From Gamarada debralockiae (taxonomy: Eukaryota > Ascomycota > Leotiomycetes > Helotiales > Hyphodiscaceae): DNA of 49,296 bases. Location: the NCBI GenBank assembly GCA_002803225.1, contig NXFV01001094.1:1-49296 (forward strand). The letters run 5' to 3'. Positions 21,490 through 31,675 of the stretch are shown piece by piece. A program made the translations under genes and the position numbers. The first letter of the stretch is position 1. Every line of letters starts with the position of its first letter. The notes below the pieces were generated by a model. It ran no database searches. It was not told the origin of the DNA and saw nothing but the letters and a program-made list of their open reading frames with translations.

Positions 21490-24400
21490 ATGAACAGACC
21501 GCCTCCCCCGACTCAAACGTCCTTTTCCGGGGCCGCCGGCTCCCAATCGGTGTCTGGTCTGCTTGTCAACTCGACCATCTCTCAAGACCGCACTCTTGGT
21601 GCGACAGCTATCGAAGAATCAAATTTACGATCGTTGAATCGGGAATTGATTGCATTGTCTCTGAGATCTGAATCGACAGTCATTCCCAGTAATTTGGACC
21701 AAGTACCTAGGCCACCAGGTATGCCACCTGGTGCGCCACCTGGTGCGCCACCACCACCTAGGCTACCAGCTATTAGACAGTTGAGAAGGCGCCGCAAAGC
21801 TCGCAGTCGTCGACGCTCTTTCTCATCTGACTCATGATCCCGATCATCAAGATCGACATCGTCAAGATCGACAGCATCAAGACGAGGCCCCACAGCTGGC
21901 CTGGTAATTAATGAAAGGAAGAGAGTGAGGGACGAGTTAGAGGATGAAGCTAGGCTTGGTTCAGCCCCTCATTTTTTTCTGGAGGCTACGAATGATGGAA
22001 TGCAACCACTTGAAGGTTCGGACATGGGAAACAAATATCTGAAAAACGTAAGTTAGCATTTTTAGTATGATGTTGTTCAGAATTGTTGCTGACCATAGAA
22101 GGCGGCATTGAACAACAGAATGGTTCGTCCTTTGACAACCCGGGAGCAGGATGTGTTGCAACACCTACAGCTTGATGAAGGGTCAGAAAATGCAATCTCT
22201 TCTTCGTCTTCTGACTCTGAGAACTCTTCCGATTCAGATGATTCTGAGGGTTCTGGTTCAGGTCTTCCAGCTTCTATAAGTATTCAAGAGGACACTCGTT
22301 TGACGGAAACCGAAGAGCCGTCCGTTGAAAAAGTCACAGCCCTTTGGAATGATGCCAAACGATACCGGATACTATGTGCAATAGAATGTTCCAGCAGCCA
22401 TCCTTCGAATCACCATTTCGCATTTTGCTATGAAGACGTCCCATTCAAGAGCAAGGAATCCGGGATCGTGTCTCGGCATCTATCTGGTCATATTCCAATT
22501 CCGAATCTCAAAAAATACCTCGAAACGGTAGAGAAATGTAGTTTCATTGTCTTCAGGCTCTACACGTGCGACAAGTCCGGCCAGGATGCCCCGAGAAATC
22601 GTCCGACGGTATTTCCAAAGGTGACCCCTATGTCTAATAAACTCGAGTATAGTGAGTATATCGCAATTACATCACAAAATGTAGAACGTGTCATTCGAAA
22701 TTCAGCATCTTGCGATCCGACTGATTGTCGAATTCCGGATTTCCCGAAAGATTTTCTTGATTTCATTACCAATTTAATTATCATGAGAGCTCCGTACAGA
22801 TTCATCTACCACCATCGAAAAGAACTCCTCAATTACACAATATCTGGGAAGCACTCTACTCGGCCCAAAGTTTTGGCTCTGCTGAACTATGTGGATGCAA
22901 CGGTTGGAGCCAAGCACAAAGGAGCAGATGATTTATTTCGTCGTGGGATAACAGATTCTCAGTCTTTGAACTTCCTCTTTAAACCAAACGATATACTGGT
23001 CATGGCAGATGAGGGGCGTTACACTGGTCGTGTCTTGCATGAATGGTTGGATAGTGTTTACGCCTCTCACTGGGATTGCTGGTCCTGGACTTATGATGGA
23101 TATTCTTTCACGAGACAAGACTCAAATGTGCAGGGGCTTTACTTGAAGAGCCTCAAGGACAAATCAGTCTCAATCCAGGAATTGGCCACGTATCCAATCA
23201 AGTATGCGCCAGAATATGTTCGCGAAAGCCTGAAAGAACGCGGGCAGAAGTTTTGGACACTGAGATCTCAAAGCTATGTTTCGTATACTGGATGGGATGT
23301 TTTGAAGGATCAGAATCATGTGAGTAGTCCTTTCACTTCTTACGTCATTCCCATATTTTCCGTATCTAAAAGGAGGAGTATAGATTCGCCTTCTTGAAAG
23401 AGCTTCAATAATTAGTTATCCATAGATAGCAACAAGGTGCATGATTGATTATCAGACCTACCGAAGATTTCATCCCGGCCCTGGTCGTCCTCCTTTCCCC
23501 CCCCCCCCCCCATATAACAAAATATGATAATAATGTTGGATCGAGAACCATCCTGTTGCCAGATTCGACGCCTTCTGATGAAGACTTCTATCTGATGCCA
23601 CCAACTGTTCATGGATTCATTCTTCGGGAAAAAATGTGGGGTGAGTCACTGATACCATCTACATTCATTATCTATGATACTGAATTTAAGTAGTGAAACT
23701 GTGGGTTGAAAATGTTAGCGAAGTGTCCTGGGATAAAGATGCGTTTAACCGTCTCGTTCTTCCAAAGAAGACCAAGGACTTGGTGCAGGCGCTCGTTATG
23801 GTCCGCGCCTCAAAACAAGGCAACAGACCACGAAACAATCTCCCTACCAAACGAGATGATATTATCGCTTCAAAAGGTAACGGTCTGATCGTGCTCTTGC
23901 ATGGTGGTCCGGGGACAGGGAAGACACTTACAGCAGGTAAGTCTTACGATTTTATGGAGACATCAACTTTGTGCTAATAGGAGGCTTAGAGAGGTGCGTA
24001 TTCAATTCTCTCCTAGATTAAAATTGAGAGATTTCAAGTTCTCGCCTACTAAGTCAACATAGTGTGGCTGAACTTGCCGAAATGCCTTTGTACCGAGTTA
24101 CATGTGGAGATATCGGTACAAATGCTGAAAGAGTTGAGAGGTACTTACAGACAATCTTGTATCTCGGGAAAACATGGAATTGTGGTAAGTCCCGTTAAAA
24201 TATAGCTACATATTCCCGAGTGCTAAATTTTATACCCAGTTCTTTTACTCGATGAGGCAGACGTATTTCTCGAAGAACGAACTTTGTCTGATCTGGAACG
24301 GAACAGCTTAGTTTCTGGCGAGCTCCATTTTCCCACATTCACGGCAGTATATCTAATAGTTCTAGTCTTTCTCCGTATCCTCGAGTACTACGAAGGCATT

Positions 24401-24787
24401 CTCATCCTTACTAGCAACCGGGTAGGGACATTCGATGAAGCCTTCCGCTCACGTATGCAACTAGCTCTCCACTACCCTAACCTGACCCCTGTCTCGCGCA
24501 AGGAAATATGGCAGAATTTCTTCAACATGCTACAAGAAGATGGTGAAGATGTTGACGTAGATGAGATTAAGTTGCATATTGATGAGCTTGCAGACAAGGA
24601 GATGAATGGGAGGGAAATTAGGAATGCCCTAATCACGGCAAAACAGTTGGCGTTGTATCAGAAGGAAACTTTGACTTGGGATCATTTGGAACATACAGTC
24701 AGGATTGCGGGGGATTTCAACAAGTACTTGAAGAGTGTCCACGGACATACAGATGAGCAGCGCGCAAGAGAAGAAGGACTCCGATGA
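21490..24787 (+). pseudogene. AAA+ ATPase with DUF7025-type N-terminal region, probably disrupted
   Basis: Related proteins are fungal AAA ATPases of unknown function. Inferred exons: 21490-22047, 22099-23319, 23426-23640, 23694-23936, 23990-23993 (4 nt), 24063-24184, 24240-24317, 24366-24787. Without the one-base excess this would be about 953 codons. The N-terminus is Pro/Gly- and Arg/Ser-rich, followed by an acidic Ser stretch, the DUF7025-like region (MIDYQTYRRFHPG; PSDEDFYLMPPTVHGF), Walker A GGPGTGKT, Walker B VLLLDEADVF, sensor ILTSN and a lid domain. Lesions: in-frame TGA at 21835-21837 (codon 116) and a 15-C run at 23497-23511 that shifts frame by +1. Everything downstream is otherwise well conserved, so the damage is recent or partly a sequencing artefact. 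Translation from a later ATG could bypass the TGA but not the C tract. Confidence 0.75.
23497..23511 (+). repeat. C15 homopolymer in coding exon
   Basis: Fifteen consecutive C residues in exon 3 of the AAA gene. Reading YRRFHPGPGR into the tract leads to a stop at once, whereas the conserved downstream sequence is in the frame that a 14-C tract would give. Confidence 0.9.
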
Positions 24788-25050
24788 AGAAGGAACAAAC
24801 ATTGAACACCCGCTTCTAATAGTTTTGTAACTGACATGTCAAGGATAGAACTTGATAAACGTGTTGTTTGCTAATTAATAGCACTGACGCCCAGAAGATT
24901 TTTCTCCTCTCTTAGTCTAAACATGTTCACGATAACTTGAAGCCCGGAACGTCGCCGAATTCACTCGGTCAGTGCGAATATTGAGGCCCTTGAGACTTTA
25001 AGAAGGCATGAGCCGGAACTTTTGCAATAGAACCAAATCGCAAAGGAAGG

Positions 25051-25090
25051 CAAGGCAAGGCAAGGCAAGGCAAGGCAAGGCAAGGCAAGG
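25051..25090. repeat. (CAAGG)8 microsatellite
   Basis: Eight perfect tandem copies of the pentamer CAAGG, preceded by imperfect AAAGGAAGG. It lies between the AAA gene and the dispersed repeat copy B. Confidence 0.95.
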
Positions 25091-25162
25091 GGTTGCCTCT
25101 GAAGAAATTAGTTAACGCATATCGACAAACTGACGGGAAGGGTTCTTACTCTTACGACCACT

Positions 25163-25248
25163 CTCAAGGCCTCACCCAAAGCTCTTTTCTCGCTGTCATT
25201 CATCTTCTCGTCGTCGCATTCTATTTCGTCGTCTTTTTTGCAGCACCA
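25163..25248 (+). repeat. Dispersed direct repeat, copy B
   Basis: This is an 86-bp counterpart of 18410-18491 in the same orientation, with an extra TCAT after CGCTGTCAT. It lies immediately right of the CAAGG microsatellite. Confidence 0.8.
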
Positions 25249-25824
25249 GATGATCCGATATGGCTGACTTGTGTGATCCTCCAACCAAATGACCCTACCA
25301 GGAGGTCTGACCGAGGACGAACTCCATTACTGTGCCCTTCAGAGCCGGGCGACAAGGTTGGGATTTGTCGTCTTCACTTTCAATACTCCTGTAGGTATGA
25401 ATTGTTCTTGGCCCAGTCATCTTAGCCTGTAATTTCAACAAATCACACTGAGCAGAACGATCCATGGAGAAGAACGTGGAGTAGAGAGATGATCTGTAGA
25501 TCACCCGGCTGGGGAATGTCATGCAGAGGGTATCAATTAAATTCGGACTGGCCGATGAGCACAATTTTGCTACCTTTCTCTGGGATATCTCGGTAGGCCT
25601 CGTGTTTCGATACCGAAACAAGATACGTCAGCTGAGCACCGAAACCCGAAGCCAAATCCAAATCCGGAGTCAAATCTCCCGCAGCACCAGCATAGAAAGC
25701 ATCGCCCAGAACGCAGGAAGAAGAGAAAGTCCATGCTCTACACAGCGACGAGATTCCATGCCAACACCTTTAACGTCACCTCGCACGCATCTTGCCATGA
25801 TTGATACGTCCATGTGCGTCTTAT

Positions 25825-26358
25825 CTACTTCATAGACCACAAACCCATAACGTTCTTCTCGCTGTCGGTGAAGTATGCCACAAAGCCCATACCATCCGGG
25901 ATCTCTGCCTTCTCACTGCCACAAAATCCGTCAGCATATCGGTATCTCCTTCAATTTTGCGTATATATGCTCACATGTACAAAGCCCCACCAGCCTTCTC
26001 AACCTCCTTCAGTGTCTCGTCGATACTATCAACATTGATTGTAATTCGAACAGAGACACGTTCCTTAGACGGATTGTCGGGGTGAATGGCGGGAGAGAGG
26101 AAGTTCTCGGGGCTTAGCTTGACGAAACTTCCATTTGTGCTCTCCTTGTTGAAGATGGAGACGTCAGGGTTTTTCGTCGGTTTGGAGGTCCAGCCGAAGA
26201 CGGTGGAGTAGAAGGTTTGGATGCGTTCTAGGTCGAGGCAGGGGATTTCGTTCCAGATGATTAACTGGTGGTTTGTTAGTACGAGAATGGGGAGAAGGTG
26301 TAGGGGAGGGGGGCATAGGACGAACGCCGGGTGTCATCTGCTTGGAATCTGAGGCCAT
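25825..26358 (-). CDS. VOC superfamily (glyoxalase/bleomycin-resistance fold) protein
   Basis: Small metal-dependent-fold protein, reaction unknown. Three exons (26358-26326, 26264-25975, 25915-25825) give 137 residues. Intron 1 has an uncommon GTTCGT donor but a perfect TACTAAC branch site and CACCAG acceptor; intron 2 is GTGAGC...GGCAG. Typical VOC features: WNEIPCLDLERIQTFYSTVF at the start of the first beta-alpha-beta unit, FGW, a central VRITINVDSIDETLKEVEKA and the end PDGMGFVAYFTDSEKNVMGL followed by WSMK, like PhnB/YdeN-like single-domain proteins. The length is right for a single-module VOC. The only continuous open frame is exon 2, so it is easily overlooked. No neighbour suggests a pathway. 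Confidence 0.85.
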
Positions 26359-27902
26359 TGGTGTCAATTGCTTTCGGGTGGTGGAATGGGCAAGTATAGT
26401 AATATGGACCTCTGGGGTTGTGTTGTTGGTGAAGAGGGAATGAACTTATGGGACAAGTTGAGTCAAGACGTATTATTTCGGGAAGAGATTGTATGATGTA
26501 AGAAGCAGTGAACAAGACAGTTTGTTGGAAGGTGAATGCTCTTCAACTTGAGAGGAATCTCTGCCTTATATATCTTCAACATGCAAATGAACTGAGAACA
26601 AGCCCACCGATTCACGGTCACAAAATTAAGCCACTTCCATGGTGTTTCAATGAAATGTGACTCATTCCCTTACCAATCCAACGTTCCTAAGATCATTCTC
26701 GACAGATTCCCACGTTTCTTTTGTATCTAGGGGTCCGCGAAATTCGTCTACCTCCAATGCAACGTTCGGTCGTCGAAGCAATTGTCCAATGAACGGAGAG
26801 GGGCTTCGGCTCCTGACCGGGGTGGGCCTCTTACGGCCGTTGCTGCCTGAAAATCTGCAGCCACCCATAGCCTAGCACCTGATATCGCGACGGCTTCGTG
26901 TTGCGGGGAAGAGGAAAACGCGGTGTACGCGCGTGTGCATGAGGTCTCATTATTCCACTGATCGAAAACATGTACTGCGATCGAGAATTCTTTTAAAAGA
27001 AGAGAGAGCGCAGATGGACAACATAATCACTAATCATTGAAGCATCTTTCAGCGTTGAGGGTTATTTTGTAACGCAGCAAACCCGGCGGGCACGTCACCG
27101 CACTTCGAAGATCAGGAGGTCCGAGCCCTGCTGGTTCTTTCGAAATGGATTGTGACTGGATGAGACCAAACAAAAGCAATTTAGGATTAGTTTCATACAT
27201 AGCCAGTAGAATTGATAGGCAAGCGAGTGTGGGTTTACAACCTTGTTGGAAATAGGATCATCATCTGATCTTAATCACAAGTGTATCGAGCTCAAGGAAA
27301 ATGCAAATTGCGGGAGATATCAAACGCCCTCTCTGTTTATCATGTTAGCCAAGTAGCACATCTAGTGAGAGTTCGACATACCCAATTCGATAGAAGCTGC
27401 ACCATCTCTGTATCAATGTCAATAAAGCTTCTTAGGGTATGCTCGGAAAATCAAGTTACCTTATCATATGGCTTTCATGAGTCACAGAATCTCAAGTCTG
27501 TTGCCAGTCTGATAACACTTTCTGGGTCATGGTTGATTGTGGAAGCATGGATCTGCAGGAACGGTAAGTTCATATGTTGTGAAGCTAGTATCAGCCGCTC
27601 ACAACGCCTTAGTCGTGAGGGAGGACGGCGATTGGACGAGTTGTCTCTGCCTCCCTGCTGACCTTCACCTGTAGCTCATGGTGAAGCCTCTCGTACCAAG
27701 ATTCCTAGAGCTGGGAAACTCCACCCCTATGAGTGGCTGCTTTTTCTCGCTCCAAAATACTGGTCAATAAATCTTCTTCGTACCCCGCTCTCATGGAAAA
27801 CAGTGCCGAGCAATGCAGTCCCGTCGGTCTCTTATCATAATCGCGCTCCACATCTATACACTCGCACTCTTTGGACAGGTAATAGCAGCGAAGTATATGC
27901 TG

Positions 27903-28430
27903 CTACAATTTAGCAATCTCGACTTCAAAACTTGAATAGTGACTAACCAAACTAGCCTGTTCCGTGGTCCACAACTGCTCTTCTACCTGCCTTAGAGTCC
28001 ACCGCCACCCTTCTGATGCCGAGTAGCTGTTCGCTAGGAACTCCCAGTTCTGGTCAAACAGTTCCCCCTCCACAATCAATAGGGTTGCGAATCGATTTAA
28101 TACCATGGAAATGAGATTAATCACTACGCTCATCTGGTGATGAGGCCACATACCCTTCGGTTTATGTACGAAAAATCCCGTTATCATTGGGCTTAGGATG
28201 GTACTCACTTGAAACACCTCACTAGCTTTGGGGCTCATGAGCTATCCGAACAACACTTCACGGCACCTCTTGCAAACAGACGCAAGAACAACAAGACTAT
28301 TATCCTCTGATTTGACACTTGACAATGCTACTAGCATAACGACTTTTTCAAGGAGCTCTGAGTGAAAGATGATAAGACCGACCGGCGCTGTCATGGGCTC
28401 TTTGTAAACCGAAATCGATGCCCGCTCCAT
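27903..28430 (-). CDS. Possible hypothetical gene (two frames)
   Basis: A 62-codon ATG frame (28430-28242, ending ...VLASVCKRCREVLFG) is followed at once by a second ATG frame (28238-27903, 111 codons; MSPKASEVFQ..., Trp-containing WRWTLRQVEEQLWTT near the end). A GTGAGT donor after VFQ suggests splicing, but I could not find an acceptor that gives a convincing product. No family recognised. It could be a damaged gene, a misread spliced gene or noise. Confidence 0.22.
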
Positions 28431-28994
28431 CTTTGACAGGATGCTCGGCCGAGTAAATTGACCCTGGGAATCATATAAGATGGAGCACTGTGTGAAAGAA
28501 ATCCGCTTTTTTGGAGGGGGGAATGATCAATCTCACCATCCCCCTTTTATCCATCAACTCCTAGTGCAACCCAGTAGGGGCTCTCCTTCCTTCCAACTTA
28601 TCGATGCCAAAAGCCCAAAAAGATAGAATACACAGAACGTATACGATTCAAGCCAACCGTCTCATCGTGCTCAAGCAGTCGACCTAGAAAATGTGGCGTG
28701 TGGTTGTTTACCAACCTTGTCCGCGGTGCGCCTTACTGATTGACCTATGCAGCATTTAAAAGAAGCTCTTCAAGCGAGCAATAGACTTTGAAGCAGCTTG
28801 ATGAGCACTTCGCCACACTCACGTAGCTCTGGGTGGTGTTCGGGTGATGCAGCAAGAGAAGAAGATTGATTCGGAAAGTTCAAGTAAACAAAAGAATGAA
28901 GAAAACCTCAGCCATACTTTTCTAGGCTCAAAGTTGGAATCTAGTTTCTTTGTCTCTGTTATTGTTGATGGTACTGCCGTCACCCATGTAGTTG

Positions 28995-29288
28995 TCATCG
29001 CCAAGATGCAGCCGTAGAGCTATGAGTGCAAGTCTCCTGCAAAATATAATGTTGGGGATGGGAGGTTGAGAGCTGAGCTGATAGGAAGTGAAAGATGATC
29101 AAGATGCGGACAGGAGAAGCCGGTATCCAGCGATAACCATGCCACCAACGGAGCGAATTCGACGTGATCCTCTGGCTTTTGATCAACTGGTAGCATTGAC
29201 ACTCGTTTGGTAATTTTTTTAGTCGGATCCAGTGGCGACTTTCTTTGAGTACTTCAAGAGGAGCGAGAGTTTGAACACTAGCTGCCAT
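28995..29288 (-). CDS. Possible small hypothetical protein
   Basis: A 97-codon frame from an ATG (MAASVQTLAPLEVLKESRHW...) with a plausible helical start. After residue ~28 an alternative frame (VSMLPVDQKPEDHVEFAPLV) looks equally protein-like, so a splice or a frameshift may lie there. Nothing recognisable; it lies 3' of the nitrate transporter, on the same strand. Confidence 0.22.
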   Translation of the reverse strand: MAASVQTLAPLEVLKESRHWIRLKKLPNECQCYQLIKSQRITSNSLRWWHGYRWIPASPVRILIIFHFLSAQLSTSHPQHYILQETCTHSSTAASWR

Positions 29289-29786
29289 TGAAACGTAAGA
29301 GATTCAAGCGAAATATACTTCTTTCATGTTGTGCTATAAGAATGTGAGAACTTTCCGAGAAAAGTAATTAAGACCGTTGCTCACTTCGACAGCATTTACT
29401 TTAAAGTGGGACTTGCTGAAAATGATGGTAGAGGGGAAGGATCTTGATGAGAAGTGCAGGAGTGTGGAAATTTAATCGGAGCATCTGCTGACTGTTCAAG
29501 GTTGTTATCAAACCTCGTGGTCACAGACTCAAGGTTCAATTTATATGCTGAAATCCGGTAACGTCAGTAAGTGACCGCGACAATGGCCGGGAAACCCCAC
29601 CACTGAAGCTTCGATCATACGGTGATGTTGCGTAAGAGACTACTGCATAAGGAAGTGAAATATATCCATTGAACGGAAGTACAATTATTTTTTGGTATAT
29701 TATGCAATGCTGTCATAAGAAAAACACAGATGTTCATTAATCTCTTGTCAAATACCATCTAAGACTCCCAAGAAAATAACAATAAT

Positions 29787-31503
29787 CTAGCGGCCACCAA
29801 TTTGTCCTTTAGGAATTGGCTTGATCCATGAAACAGCAAGGTTAAGAGCGATAGTGATGACACCAATGATCCAGAATGTCTTGCCGTAATTCACGCCCAT
29901 GTATCGGAAGACGATAGCGAAGATAATACCACCGAAGTTACCACTCGCACCAGTGACACCGGAGATGATACCGTTGGCAAAGGGGTGAACGTGAGGGACA
30001 AAAGAGAAGTTGGCACCGTTGCCAGCCTCGAGGAAGAGAGCCATGCCGGCGACGAGTCCGAACATGGTGGAGTGAGACTTGGAGTCGAGAACACCGATTG
30101 CGATTTGGAAAGCACCAGTGATGATGCCGAGGGTGTGAAGGAGGACCTTCTTGCTGTAGACCTTGCCGGTCTTTCGGTAAAGGATATCGGAGATCATGCC
30201 ACCCAGAGGACGGAAGACGACATTGAGGAGGCCGAACATGGCTGCCCAGCGACCAGTACCGGTTTGGCCGAGTGACTTGAAGTTCTTGTAGTAGTAGCTT
30301 CCCAGGATGGAGTTGATGGCGAGTTCGGCACCGAAGGAGCAGAAGTAGCAGGCTGTGACTACAGCGGTTTGGGGACTGAAGATGACGTGAGTGGCTTCCT
30401 TGAAGGTGGGATTGACGATGACTTCTCCGTTGGAAGTGTTGAGCATTTCTTGTTCGCCCATGGTGGCTTCGTGATCGAAGGAGCCGTGCTTGGCTCGTGC
30501 GAGGTCGGCTTCCTCGTCCGCGCTCTTCTCGTCGCAAGATGTCGGTGTGTTGAAACCAGTTGGCTTCTTGTCGGTAATGGCGCCAGGAACGTTGACGATG
30601 CCGGTGGCGTGGACGCCGTGTGCTTGGAGATTCTGTTGAATGGCAAGGTGACGCTCAGACCATTTGCCAGTGGGGGTGTCTGGGCAAAGGACAAGCATTG
30701 CGATGGCGATAGCGGTGATGAGGATGAGAGGCACGATGAACGAAACTCTCCATGCGACATGAACGGTCAAGTGCTGGTGCTTGACGAGGGAGTCGAAGAT
30801 AGCTGGCATGACGAAGTAGGTAATTCCACCGCCAGCGTTACCCCATCCTCCAGTGAGCGAGTTGGCAGTTCCGACAACGTTCTTGTCGAAGAATCCAGTT
30901 GACCACACCTGGCAAGGCACGAAGGTGCCACCAAGGACACCAATAAAGAATCTGAGAATCATGAGTCCGGTGGCGCTATTCACAGTTCCAGCAAGTGCTG
31001 TTGGAACGGCACCGAGGAGGAGGCAGGCAGCGAAGGTAACTTTGGGACCGAAACGATCACATGATGGACCAGCGGCGAGACGGACGAGGAGACTGAAATA
31101 TGGAGTCAGCTATTGAATGGCCAGTAGAAATTGTTGGAGCCACTCACGTTGCAGTGAGGGCAATAATGTTCGAGTTGGCAATCTCATCCTGACTGAGTTT
31201 AAGATCTTTCTTGATGGTGAGAGTCAACTAGAATGTGTTAGCTGCGCGGGCGGGAGGATGGAGGACATTATCTCGTACCAATGGTGGGAACGCATACCTG
31301 TAACAAATATTAGTTCAATGCACAAAGAATAACTTCGTGATCAAAACTTACCACGACAAGAAAGCAACCATGAACCCAAGCCACGAGAAAAAGAAAACTC
31401 GTCCATATTTGTTGAAAGGGTTGAGGACAGGAATCGAGCGAGCCTTTCCATTGACCGGATTAATCTCCGGCGCCTGCCAAAGAGTAGCGACTTTGAATCC
31501 CAT
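29787..31503 (-). CDS. crnA: High-affinity nitrate/nitrite transporter, NNP family (CrnA/NrtA-type)
   Basis: Plasma-membrane MFS symporter importing nitrate with protons. Four exons (31503-31352, 31297-31279, 31227-31148, 31092-29787) give 518 residues, standard for fungal NRT2-type proteins. The second exon is only 19 nt. Diagnostic nitrate-signature motifs: GGWGNAGGG at about 165-173 and ASGNFGG at about 466-472. There is a long hydrophilic cytoplasmic loop between TM6 and TM7 (about 255-330, with [14 protein letters not shown]), a known fungal feature and target of regulation. Twelve hydrophobic segments are plausible. No nitrate or nitrite reductase gene lies next to it, so the classical fungal nitrate cluster is not present in this window. 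The family is near certain. Confidence 0.95.
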
Positions 31504-31577
31504 GATTGGCGATTGATCTAGATGTTCCCTTTCGTATGAAGGCGTCTCGATACAATGCCTAGCTGTGATCGATATTT

Positions 31578-31675
31578 CCGATATCGGAATTCGAATTGTC
31601 TACCAGAGAAGAACTGTTGCTGAGCTGCTGGACGAGGAATCGGAAATCGACCGGATTCAAGCTGCTCTTATAAAA
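31578..31675 (-). promoter_or_regulatory. Candidate nitrate-transporter promoter elements
   Basis: A perfect palindrome CCGATATCGG (31578-31587) has the CCG-N4-CGG form used by Zn2Cys6 regulators, and a TATA-like TTTATAAG on the minus strand lies near 31667-31674, about 165 bp from the ATG. I found no clear HGATAR site in the first 170 bp, though CGATAA occurs at 31929-31934. Binding is speculative. Confidence 0.3.

Larger units (their letters stand above)
24788..25824. other. Intergenic spacer with repeats
   Basis: Contains a (CAAGG)8 microsatellite and copy B of the dispersed repeat, both listed separately. Small frames at 25093-25425 (+) and 25521-25835 (+) overlap the repeat or the VOC gene's 3' end and have no recognisable product. 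Confidence 0.5.
26359..29786. other. Gene-poor stretch with weak hypothetical frames
   Basis: Holds two minus-strand candidates listed separately (27903-28430 and 28995-29288). Otherwise only short frames without motifs, for example plus 27281-27661. The end at 29786 is the 3' flank of the nitrate transporter. Confidence 0.45.

Noticed and set aside
30369..30902. 177-codon plus-strand frame
   Set aside because: Fully antisense to the nitrate transporter; no family features.
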